Source of the DNA: Vermamoeba vermiformis
Lineage: Eukaryota; Tubulinea; Echinamoebida
Assembly (NCBI GenBank): GCA_045837725.1
Contig: JBEWZL010000266.1
Location: 434,001-498,000 of the forward strand
Reading direction: 5' to 3'
DNA: 64,000 nucleotides
Position numbers and translations under genes: made by a program. This document shows, piece by piece, positions 10,554 to 21,017 of this stretch (its first letter is position 1; each line of letters begins with the position of its first letter). The notes beneath the pieces were generated by a model that did not search any database, was not told the origin of the DNA, and saw nothing but the letters and a program-made list of their open reading frames with translations.

Positions 10554-13066
10554 TTAAATGCGCTCAGCGTAGTTAGTCGGGAACCAACCAGTCACACCGT
10601 TCTTAGTGGCCGTGAACCACGTGTCATCCGCGTTATCAATCTCCAAAATGTCACCTTCCATCACGTGCAACTCGCCAGGATTTTCAGCAGGGAATTCGTA
10701 CAACACTCGCACACGTGGCTTTTGAGGTGCTAATCATAACGTTAATATACAGCAAGATGGATTAAAAATTTCCAGATTTGGATGTGCGTACCGTGAGGCG
10801 GAGGAGTGGTCGGTGGCATAGGTCTGTTGCCACCAGGAGTAGGCAGTGTGCGTGTAGGAGGCTGAGGAGTACCACCAGTATTCATACCAGGCGGTGTCGG
10901 GGGCTGCTGTCTCGGAGGCACCATCTTGGGGTTACCACCGCCCATTCCGCCCGAGAGACGTCGCTCTGAAGGTTGATGGCTAGGCAAGGGCAATCCTCCT
11001 CCTTGATTAGGCACGACATTAGGATTAGCACCCATTCCTGATAAGCGGTTAGAAGATCCGTGTGTTGGAATATTAGCCATGCCTCCATTGGAGACACCGC
11101 GAGGAGGTGGCGCCGGGCCGCCGGGCTGCATCATGCCTGTCGAGGGCTGGTGTGGGACACCTAAGACACGTGTCAGAATGTAGTTTACAGCAGAAAAAGG
11201 AGATCCATATTTAAAAAATAATGGGCACCTCCGGCGGAGCTCGAATCCGCGTCTCCGGAGTGAAAGAACGGTATTCTAACCAACTAAACTACAGTGGCAC
11301 CCAAAAAACAATTTAGCCCCAAATGGACCAATCAGCGTCAAGCAAAAAAAAGTAATGAGGGCGACGTGATTCGAACACGCAACCATCGGACCTGGAATCC
11401 GCCGCTCTACCGTTGGAGCTACGCCCCCTCACTTGAAAGCGAGCAACCGAGAACAAACGAAGTCGTCAAAAAGAACGAGCGCATGCTCGGATCTACGTTG
11501 CCAGAAGTTCAACTTACCAAAGCCAGGCTGAGGAGCTCCGTAGCCGGGTTGAGGGGCGCCATAACCAGGTTGAGGAGCGCCGTAGCCAGGTTGTACGCCA
11601 CCATGTCCAGGTTGAGGAGAAACACCACCGTGTGTTGGTTGCGGGTGATGAACGGCACCGCCAGGACCTGGTGGGGGAGGAGGTGGGGGAGGGGCAGATC
11701 CGCCACCGAGGGTTGGTTGCGTGGGAGGAGGCAAGGGATGTGCTGAAGGTTGATGAGTAATCTGTGGCTGTGAAGGTGCGCCTCCTGCTCGATAAAGATC
11801 AGCTATGGACACCTGATAAAACGATGGCGCGTGTCAAACTTACCGCCGCCACCTTGCTGTTGTCTCAATTGTGCCAGTTCTGAATCGATTTGACCAATCT
11901 GCTGGTTGCTGACTTGAGCACTCTTAGCATCGCCTGATCGTTCGTAGGCTTTAGACATTGAATCCAAAGCTTCTCGTTGTTTCATCAAGGATTGGATCTT
12001 GGCGTCAACCTCTGCTGGTGACAAGTGAGCATTCGACGCTGGCTTGCCGCTTGATGGTGCAGAGACGTGGGCTACTGGCACATTCTGCGTGCATTAATTC
12101 ATTAGAATACTTGCCTAATAAGGAAATATTGCAAAAAGTATCGAGGCCAAAAAGTCAAAAAAAATTGCGTTTAAACTCTTCCTCGTTACAAAATAAATAT
12201 GACAATCAATACTTACAGCTACGAATGCCAATTTGATCTTAATATCGCCCGTGACGACGTCCTTGTCTTTGCGTCGCATTAAAGGGTACCACTTTTCTAC
12301 GGGATTGCCAGTGCTATAAGCCTCGTGCAAATCACTTGATGGAATTGAAAATTCGCCCATAAAATCATGGCCACCAAATCTGGATTATATTTCGATATTA
12401 GAGGCTATTTTTAGACTATGTAGCGTAAGAACTGAATTTAGTTTGTTTGGATCCGTACTTATCCCAATCCTTGCACTTCATATCGACGCGCATGCGATCG
12501 TCAACATTTCTATTTATAATTCGGTTAATTGATCGTTCATGAAAATGAAAGAGCTTGCTAATTTCATCTTTTTACTTACTCGAATGAAAGAGACTCGTTC
12601 CATTGAGGATTCTATATTAAAATAAATAATGAGAATATTTCTCGAGCGAAATATATTCAAAAGGAGCAGTAGAATAGAATTCCAAAAATACCCGGATTTA
12701 CGCTGCGTAAATAAATGATAATTTCAATTGCTAGCTGAATGTGGTCTATTTTCCATACCAGTGTTTGCATAATTTTCTTCGTCTTCTTTTTTTGGGCACC
12801 GACCGTTACGATAACGTAAGGATCTGAAAAACCTATAATTTGGAAGCAATGATTGAGTAATTATATTTGAAATAATATTCTAATATTATTTATTACCTGT
12901 CTTATCTTTTGCGGCAAGATCTCGGCCTTCAATAACTACACAATAAAAATAAATTTGTTATTGAAGGTCTGGTATAGTATGTATGTCATCCTGCCTCTTA
13001 TATATACGTCTAAAATATAATTAAATATTATCAGAGCTTACCAGTAACTGTTAAAACTTTCGCCAT
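10554..13066 (-). CDS. C2 - coiled coil - proline-rich - SH3 adaptor protein
   Basis: Ten exons (13042-13066, 12897-12935, 12759-12832, 12580-12611, 12459-12509, 12217-12379, 11844-12084, 11518-11802, 10792-11160, 10554-10729) sum to 1,455 nt, 484 aa. Residues 1-125 form a C2 domain (KDKTGFSDPYV, NPQWNESLSF, WDKFGGHDFMGE) with Asp residues typical of calcium/phospholipid binding. Then comes a charged helical stretch, a PQPGYGA tandem repeat with a run of eight prolines, more PxxP-rich sequence, and a C-terminal SH3 (VRVLYEFPAEN, GVTGWFPTNYAERI). The exon 7/8 acceptor at 11802 was chosen because it keeps the frame. Likely a membrane-recruited cytoskeletal or endocytic adaptor. Two tRNA genes lie on the same strand in the 11161-11517 intron. 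Confidence 0.85.
11223..11302 (-). tRNA. tRNA-Glu-like gene (anticodon TTC), irregular
   Basis: Read on the minus strand, the acceptor ends GGGTGCC and GGTGCCC can pair, the D arm GTAGTTTAGTTGGTTAGAATA resembles eukaryotic tRNA-Glu, the loop carries TTC after T33, and GCGGA-TTCGAGC-TCCGC is a perfect T arm. A TTTTTT terminator follows. Oddities: only three anticodon-stem pairs form well, and four extra bases lie between T arm and acceptor. It may be a decayed copy. Confidence 0.55.
11356..11428 (-). tRNA. tRNA-Trp (anticodon CCA)
   Basis: Acceptor GGGGGCG pairs with CGCCCTC, the loop TTCCAGG carries CCA, and GCGTG-TTCGAAT-CACGT is the classic tRNA-Trp T arm. A run of eight T follows the 3' end. 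It lies in an intron of the C2/SH3 gene on the same strand. A diverged copy with its 5' flank sits at 45062-45180. Confidence 0.88.
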
Positions 13067-13628
13067 CGTGTTGTTATTAACGGAAAAAAATTCAAAATTG
13101 GCAAACTGGCTTGGTAGTCAGTTTAAGTAACCTTTTTGAAATGAATTGAATGGAGAACAGATTATATCAATCAATTGTACCACAATTCGCGAAAACGCTG
13201 TTTTTTGGGGTTTCTCCAAAGATCTTTCGTCGAACGGTATTAATCACTTTTCAATCTCGGGATATTAAATTACGTAAGGAAAAGGAATTATTGCACACTA
13301 CATAATCTAAACAATAACACAGTATATTAATTGCTCAAACAAGCTGCTGCGCCGATGTGAATCTGCAGCAAAAAGCTAATCCAAAGGGATTATGCAAAAT
13401 ATCAACTAGCCTTCTAAGTGTAGGTTAAAATACATGCGTGTGTCAGTATTACACGCGAGGCACGTCATAAATCAGTCTAGATACTAAATCCAAAGAACAT
13501 CCGTGACGTGGATTTCGTTCTTCTCTCGATCAGTCTGACGGCTTTGAAATGGCTTCAATAATGTCGGTAATGGTGGTCATATCTGCTCCAAAAGAGTTTC
13601 AATATTACTCTTCTTTTTGCTGCTATTT
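13067..13628. other. Intergenic region upstream of the C2/SH3 gene
   Basis: About 560 bp of AT-rich sequence between two minus-strand genes. It should hold the promoter of the C2/SH3 gene and the 3' end of the F-box gene. I see no RNA gene or convincing reading frame. Confidence 0.5.
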
Positions 13629-14626
13629 TTAGTCCTCGTCTTCTTCGTCAACATCCATTGCATCGCCATCGCTTACGTAGCCGCCGCAATCCTTCTCTGT
13701 AGTATAAGACGCATACTCGATCATATTGTCGTAGCTTGTACCAGGCAAGACTGCAATAGCTGAGCTTTTAGTGGGAGGTTCGCGCACGATCAAGCCTCTT
13801 GATCTCAAGACTGAACAGATGACGCGGGCATCGCCGAACCATTGCAAAAACAGTGTTGATTGTATATTACGATCCATATCAAATGCTGAATCTGCTGGAA
13901 TCGTCCAAAACACCGCTCCGCTTTTGCCGCATTCAATTCTACTCCACGCGCAAGTGTTGCAGCACTCAAAAGACCTTTTTAAGACCCATTAGTATCTGGT
14001 TAAATTCACATATATCATATTCACGTACATTTTGGCGTTAAATCCAATGCCACGTAATACTGCAAAGGCATCTCGAATGCGCTCTCTGTCGCTCGAGAAT
14101 TTTGGGATGCACACCAATGATTTGAAGAGTTCTTTCCATGACGGCAATTTAGCCAATCCCAACTACATTAGAAAATATTAAATTTAGAATTCCATTGGCT
14201 ACAAGCCGTAATAATAAGGGACTTTTGATTTTTCTATGAATTTGATAAAAAAATACGAAAAATGCCTAAATAAATACCTTGTAGCCAAAAGAACTCGCAC
14301 AAAGTGCTTTCCATAATCTGTCATTGCTAGTAAATTCGTTCCACGCCTTACAAACAATGCTGGCTGCTGCCAAGTCCTTCGGTTGAAGATTCAACAAAAT
14401 CTAAACATAGGCGCATATCATATTAGCCAATAACATTCACAGCGAATTAATTTTATCGAATATAATTACCTTCTCATAAATCTCTGGAGGTAACCGAAAC
14501 ACAGTATCAGATTCAGAGTCACATGCGCGCGGGCACGACTTCTTAGTAGGTACTGCCACAGCCTCTCCTCGGCCTGCACTCCACTTCTTGCCATAATGTG
14601 GTCCCATTGCAGGCAAGTTCATAAGC
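13629..14626 (-). CDS. F-box protein with acidic C-terminus
   Basis: Visible exons cover the stop at 13629, the segment up to about 13960, about 14040-14165, 14278-14403 and 14470-14626. The F-box spans two exons: LPPEIYEK then ILLNLQPKDLAAASIVCKAW. F-box proteins recruit substrates to SCF ubiquitin ligases through Skp1. The rest (GIGFNAKI, ARGVELNAAKAVFWTIPAD, LQWFGDARVICSVL, VREPPTKSSAIAVLP) fits no repeat family I recognise and ends DGDAMDVDEEDED. A TACTAAT branch site precedes an unusual GAG acceptor, chosen because the alternatives hit stops. The first ATG follows a possible acceptor, so an upstream exon may exist near 14.75-15.02 kb. Confidence 0.65.
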
Positions 14627-14750
14627 ATCTGTGGTGTTGATATTTCATTTGTGCATAAAAAACTGGATCAAAGAATTAAGTAATTTTGAAGTTCAAATCG
14701 TGACACGTGGATAAACTACTGTTCCGACGTCGTTAGCCGATCATCACTTG

Positions 14751-15025
14751 TCCGCGGACCCCTCGCCTTATTCTACATGATGCCCAATGCACGCGTTCCG
14801 GCCACTGCTTCTCGTTTTCTATCAAATTTAAATACGGAGCTAGTATACTGCGGTATTCCACGGGATCTGATTCCCATACGTTAATTAATGTCGTTAAAAT
14901 GAATAGGACTGATAGATACGTACCTCGAATAGCACCGAGTGCGCAAATCCGCGGGCAACTCACGGCGGCCTGTCAACTTGTACAAAAAAATGTGGGTGAA
15001 CTCAGAAAGGCGAAAAACGAGTCGA
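14751..15025 (-). CDS. Possible unidentified exons upstream of the F-box gene
   Basis: On the minus strand, a stretch ending in a good donor (about 14937-15020) reads FLYKLTGRRELPADLRTRCY. After a candidate intron one frame gives GIPQYTSSVFKFDRKREAV to a TAG, and another gives VEYRSILAPYLNLIENEKQW without a stop. This may be a small separate gene or 5' exons of the F-box gene. I do not recognise the product. Confidence 0.25.
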
Positions 15026-15589
15026 ATTTAAGAGTATAAGAAAGCTAAAGATTTAAAGATAGAACAACATAAACTGCGAGATTAATTTCAGTTCAAAGTG
15101 CAAGATGTGTCACTTTACCGTTACAAAATCCAAACCAAAAATATCGCCTCCGATATTAATTATAAATGCCAACAACTTAATTAGTGCACATTATGTAATT
15201 TAAATTGTACTTAAACAGGAAAAAAACCACGTTTATCGAGCTCTTTGTTCGAAATTAATTTGCGTTACGTACCACTACCACTTAACAATACATTACCTTA
15301 ATATTTCCTCGTGTAAAGTAAGTGAATTAATATTCCACGCTGCTTTGTTGTATTATTGGAGTCAGATCTTACCAAGATATTTGGATCAAATCCAAATTTC
15401 AGACACAATGAAGTGCTCTACCAAATAAACTTTACAAATCTAATGTGTCATGTTCCCATATTCATGAGTTGTTGTAATTGATTTGTCGCAATTTTGATTT
15501 TTCGGAGGACCTTTCAAATGCACTAAAATACGCAAAATATTATCAGTATTTTATTGCTGAACCAGCGCATCAAAAGCAACATTTAAACA

Positions 15590-15766
15590 ATGCAATACAT
15601 CGCACTCATCGTTGCCATCATCTTGGCCGTATTCTCTTCTCAAGCCGAAGCTGCCGGTGCTTGGGGTGCTGGAGATACCATTGCTCTTTTGTTCGGATTG
15701 CTCGTTGGCATTATTGGCTTCTTTGCTATCATGGGCTGCGTTGCTCGTCGTTCAGGATCTGCTTAA
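15590..15766 (+). CDS. 58-aa hydrophobic membrane microprotein
   Basis: A single-exon frame from ATG 15590 to TAA 15764-15766. The N-terminus MQYIALIVAIILAVFSSQA looks like a cleavable signal peptide. A short GAWGAGDT spacer, a second hydrophobic segment (IALLFGLLVGIIGFFAIM) and a basic tail (CVARRSGSA) follow, so the mature form would be a tiny single-pass membrane protein. Codon use is clean, and the gene sits alone in a 1.4-kb gap. I do not recognise the family. Confidence 0.65.
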   Translation: MQYIALIVAIILAVFSSQAEAAGAWGAGDTIALLFGLLVGIIGFFAIMGCVARRSGSA

Positions 15767-16429
15767 AACATGGTCAGACCATTCAATTTTGTATAGAAGA
15801 ATAATAACAAGATATTATCGTTTTGGGATGCGAATCACGCAAAAAAATAATTAATCATTCAAGCAATAGAATGAATTATAATAATATACCTCGTGTAATT
15901 TTGTTAAATGGCAATGCTATATTTTTTTGCGCATTTTGCTACCAAAATAAATAATATTATTAAAAATAACACCCGATCCGTTTAACTACAATAGCACGAG
16001 AACTATACAGCTATAACACTCGTCAATGAATTAACTCAACACTAACAACAACCAATTGGCGTTCAAGAAACTTCTAGAGAAAGATACACCTCTGATCGGC
16101 CTTTGCCAGATCTGACCATTTAATGAAAAGGAGCAAGTTCTAACAATGGGTAACGCTTCAATTAATTACTTTTAACAATTTCATACTCTAAAAGAGCTTC
16201 TGAACAGCGCATCTGCGAGAGGTCAATAACAACATACCAATTCATAAATATTTTAATCTTTTGTTTATGATTTAACTTACTAAAATTTGCAACAACAAGC
16301 GACTGCGATCCGGATCCAACGAATAGGAAACAAAGATACGTGATTCAATGATTTTATTGTATAACCGTAACTGAAATCTGAGCAATTACTTAACGTTGCT
16401 ATTGATCAATAAACAGTGTTCTTATAAAC
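15767..16429. other. Intergenic spacer
   Basis: AT-rich spacer between the microprotein gene (+) and the glutaredoxin gene (-). It contains AATAAA-like elements on both strands, near 15945 (+) and in the reverse direction near 16408. I see no further gene. Confidence 0.45.
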
Positions 16430-17563
16430 TTATTTCTTAGTCTGCAATACTTCAGCCAATTTGCCCTCCTTGTAATAGCCAACAACGATGTCGTGTCCAC
16501 CCACGAATTCACCGTTCACGTACAACTGAGGGTAAGTAGGCCATGAACTAAATAGTACATGTTAGTATTATAGGTCCCTAGTGCATCTATATTATCGCTA
16601 ATATGGGCCATAAAAAGAGGTTGTAATGTAATTATTGGGTTGAAAAGTGTGCGATCCGATCAGATCTGGATCGCGATTGTGTAGCGCTCCCAATCAATAT
16701 GTATTCGCAATTATTGGTCTATATACGTACGAATACTCCTTAACGCTTTGTCTAAGGTTGTCATCCTCAAGAATGTTGATGCCCTTGAATTTGGCGTCTG
16801 TTGAAAAATTAGTAATCATTGTCTAGGAGCGCAGTTCCCACAGGAAAGACAAGTTCGAATAATATATAATCAATATAATTTTAATAGCGTAGACAAAAAT
16901 AGGTATAATTCGGGCTTAGGGAGCTCAAGTAAGGAATATTTTAATATCGAAAAATGCTTTGGCTTATGGAGCTTACCGTGATGGTTCAACAAGTTAACGA
17001 CAGTTCGGCTGAAACCGCATTGAGGAGCATCAGGTGTTCCTATATGAAATACTGAAGTTATTACCGGAGTTCTCGTGGCGCGTGGATCGGGAGTTCAATT
17101 TCAAAATATTCAGAAAACGTTCTCAACTGATTATAATATTATGTACCTTTCATAAATAACAAAACGGGGTTTGATTTAACTTCAGCGTCGATGTATTGCA
17201 TAATGGGATTTTGTTCTTTCTTGTCAGTCGTGTACTTTCTGGATTTCAAAGTAAGGAGCAGGGAAGAGGGCCTAATAATGCGGTTAATATTTAAAATATT
17301 TACGGTTTTATGTGGCATTAAAACATGAATTATTTCGTTCGTTGACATACTTTCCGCTGGCACCAGATCGCGAGATTTGGGTGGTAGTGGCTCTGCAGGC
17401 CTTAGTCTACGCAAATAAATTAATAATAATTTCGCATAATATAAGACGCTATTTTAATCGTAAGACGATAGCTTCAGAAAAGGTTTCATAGATCCGGCTC
17501 CAGATCTGAATAATGCTCCGACGTTAGATTAATGTTATTACTTACGACAATATTCTTGAGCAT
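16430..17563 (-). CDS. GRX5: Monothiol glutaredoxin, mitochondrial Grx5 type
   Basis: Six exons (17546-17563, 17351-17406, 17147-17271, 16977-17039, 16731-16797, 16430-16547) give 447 nt, 148 aa with every phase matching. The first ~45 residues are rich in Arg, Ser and Thr and lack acidic residues, as a mitochondrial presequence would. The core has the monothiol active site CGFS in [13 protein letters not shown], then [18 protein letters not shown] and GYYKEGKL, the glutathione-binding end. Grx5 proteins bind a [2Fe-2S] cluster with glutathione and pass it on in mitochondrial iron-sulfur assembly. Length and motif order match the family. Confidence 0.92.
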
Positions 17564-17769
17564 TGTGTTGTTGTTGAATTAAATAGTGGCTAAAACAACA
17601 ACGGTCCTGCCCGTTACTTTTTTTTGCTGGACACGTTTTCTCGCTTTTTGTTTCGTGGTCTCGCGAGCAAAAATATTTGCTTTATATTATTGCATATATA
17701 CTAGTGCAGTAGGAGAGTTAACATCCAATGTTATTATAAAGCAAGTCTGTTGCAGAAGAAATCGCTCAG

Positions 17770-20229
17770 ATGACGTGGCTCAACAACCGAGCATTTGAAA
17801 CGCGTCTTGGCGTAATTTGTATATTATTTTTATTTATTTCAAATAATTTCGTAGTTATTTATGGAAAAGAGTTCGTCAGAAAACATGAACGAGCTCAGAT
17901 TAAGTAAGTAAACCGAAAATAAATTATATCCAATAATCTAGTTAAATTTAACACATGCTCACATGTAATATGCGAGTATCTCAATTAATTATTGATATTG
18001 TTCCTTTTTTTCGAGCTTTAAAAAATTTTACACGTCATTAGATTTTAATTCGTTAATTTCCGTTGTAGGGAAGCTGTAAAAGACATGTTTTACCACGGGT
18101 ATAATTCTTATATGGCGCATGCATTTCCTAAAGACGAGTTGAAGCCTCTGAGTTGCTCTGGATATGACACTTGGGGCAGGTAAGATCCATCCAAAAATTT
18201 ACTTCGCTGTAATTTTGCTAAATATTTGTTTCGTAGCTATTCATTAACACTTATCGACGCCTTGGATACATTAGTAGTGATGGGCAATAAGACCGAGTTC
18301 GAAAAAGGTGTTTGGTGGCTAGTAGATAATCTCAATTTCGACAAGGACAAAAATGTTTCTTTGTTTGAGACCAATATTCGCGTAGTTGGAGGTAATATAA
18401 GATCTATAATTATATTTGACTAGTCTTTAACGAAGTTTATATTTGTAGGGTTACTATCGGCCCATTTGTTAGCTTCACAACCGGATCTAGATCTCATTAA
18501 GACCCGCCCGTATAATAACGGTAATACATCAATATTGATAGCATATTTTTATCTAATAAGTCGCAATTCCGCTCAGAATTGTTGAGGCTAGTTGTGGATC
18601 TGGTCGATAGATTGTTGCCAGCCTTTGAAACTCCGACACGAATGCCGTACTGCACGATCAATCTGCGCCATGGCGTGCCTTTCAACGAGACTACAGTGAC
18701 GGCTACAGCGTGTGCAGGCACATTAGTCCTCGAGTTTGTGCTGTTGAGTCGACTGACAGGTGATCCAAAGTACGAGTCAGCGGCGGTCAATGCTTTGCAA
18801 GCCCTGTGGAACAGACGATCTACTTTGAATCTCGTTGGAAATCATGTAAGTAGTGCTGAATATTACGATTCTTATTATACTCCTAGCAAGTTTACTTAGA
18901 CGTTTTTTTTCTCTTTCTGAGTCGGTACATTAATGTTTATTTCGTAGATTGATATTAGTTCGGGAATATGGACTCACAAAGACGCGGGTATTGGGTCTGG
19001 AATAGACTCATTCTATGAGTACTTGCTAAAGGTACGTCAGATCTGACCAAAAACTTCGTTTAAAAACAGAAAAATTAAATGTATTTGATGTATAGGCGTC
19101 GATATTGTTCAATGATGATTATTATATGGATATATTCGAAGTAGCGTATAAATCAGCGTTGGAGCACTTGAAGAAAGGCCATTGGTACGTGCAAGTCTCC
19201 ATGGACAAAGCGTTGATGGTCTGGCCGCACTTCAATTCGCTACAAGGGTTCTGGCCCGGCATGCAGGCTCTATATGGCGATGTTGATCATGGTGCAGAGA
19301 CTTTGCATTCATTTCATTCGATTGTGCGGAGATTCGGGTACGTATTTGGTCGATCCGAATCCGTTTTCAGTTAGCAAAGAAATTTCAGTAATCGATAATA
19401 TTTAACCGTCATACTATTGTTTAGCTTATTTTATATGCCATTAATGACTTATTTTGAACAGATTTCCGCCGGAGGGTTTCGATCTGACTAAGAACCAATT
19501 AGTTCCTGGTCAAGAAGGCTATCCTTTGAGACCAGAAATGGCGGAAAGTTATTACTATATGAGCTTGATTAAGAAGGATCCTATTTGGTACACCTACGGT
19601 TTAGATCTGTTCCGCTCTTTAGAAGGAATTACTCGAACTGTAAGTAAAATTACTCCGACTCGATGTAAATTAACATTATGCTAGAAATGTGGGTATGCGG
19701 CTGTTAAAGATGTATCGAAATATACTTTAGAAGACCGTATGGATAGCTTTTTCTTAGCCGAGACGTAAGATCCTCCTTATTTTCGCGTTGACTTTTTTTG
19801 ACCAATGATTTCAATCTTAGATGTAAATATCTATACTTGCTATTTGACGAAGATAACTTCGTGAACAATGGAAATTATATATTCAATACAGAAGGCCATT
19901 TATTTCCGGTTGACATCAAGTTCATGGTTGGATCGGCGAAAAATGTATTAGTCGTTGGTACAAATATGACGCAGCCGTCAGCTAATACTACAAGTACAGT
20001 AGTTTATGAATTTGTGAACGAAGAGGCGGATGATTTTCTGGAAGAGGAGATAATGGAATTTGAAGACAACGCAGATCAACTTGAAGAGATCGAGCCTGTG
20101 GCTGAAAATGAAGAAAAAGAGCAAGACAAGAAAATCGAAGAAAAAATTGTCAAGAATCGACAATGCAAGTGGACGTATAAGCGGCGGATGATTTCCGAAG
20201 ACTTCAAATTCGATCAGCTAAACAGATGA
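17770..20229 (+). CDS. EDEM-like alpha-mannosidase (GH47)
   Basis: Ten exons (17770-17903, 18069-18179, 18237-18391, 18449-18520, 18577-18845, 18948-19031, 19096-19337, 19462-19639, 19685-19764, 19821-20229) give 1,734 nt, 577 aa. A hydrophobic segment near residues 15-35 should insert it into the ER. GH47 landmarks follow: [54 protein letters not shown] and [16 protein letters not shown] proteins trim mannose from misfolded glycoproteins and pass them to ER-associated degradation. The conserved Asp/Glu positions of the active site look present. The C-terminus has an acidic Glu-rich stretch of about 60 residues beyond the usual barrel. Confidence 0.9.
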
Positions 20230-21017
20230 AGCGGCGCAACAAAACTAACACGTGTAAATAAACCAATTCAAAGAAAATACGAATATATAGGCATCATTTA
20301 GTACCAATACGCTTATTAAGCTTTTATTTTACAGAAGGAATTCTAGAATACAATCAAAAATTCAAACAGAATATGTACAATGAACATGAAGAGAACAGTG
20401 CCCATAGCATACCCTACACTGCATATCGATTCTTCATTTGTAGTATTAATGCTCGAAAAGGCAGAATGTCGCTTCAAAGTGCCGCATCCAGATTCATTCA
20501 AAATTGCCGCAGAGCGAGACGACATAAGTGGGCGCCAAGTGGGAATTCTGGAGTTTTGAAATGAATAAATCTATTTTTATTGCAAAGTAATTTAAGCCGT
20601 GGCTACGTTGTTCGGCTATCTTCGGTGCAGCGTTCAGTACAGACGTGGCTTGCGATGGTTTTTCTTTGTGGTCTTTTCTTTGTTTTGAGGGACAATCTGA
20701 TTGAGATGTAAATACAGCGGGAGTTTTAAGATGCAATTTATCGCCTATAATCTCTGCGCAGATTCCTGGCCGAGAATTCGGAATAATTCAAATTCGCTCA
20801 GCGGAATTTCACCCCTGTTGATTAAATTTAATCTGGAGTACAACGAAAACTTATATTAGACTATTTATATATGTATTTTTAGCTTTACGGGTCTCCCGAA
20901 GTCTTCTTGATCTCGGATCCGTTCTGTCAAAACGAACCATGATTTCGAAAATAATGGAAGTGTGGGCATTATAAACCAGCAAGACGTTTAGAATTAAGTT
21001 TATAGTGCAAGTTGTAA
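20230..21017. other. Convergent intergenic region
   Basis: About 790 bp between the ends of the EDEM-like gene (+) and the EGF-repeat gene (-). AATAAA-type signals occur just after the EDEM stop. Short open frames here lack splice signals, family motifs or consistent codon use, so I call no gene. Confidence 0.5.

Noticed and set aside
20373-20736. Short open frames between the EDEM-like and EGF genes
   Set aside because: No homology, splice sites or consistent codon use; region fits a convergent 3' spacer.
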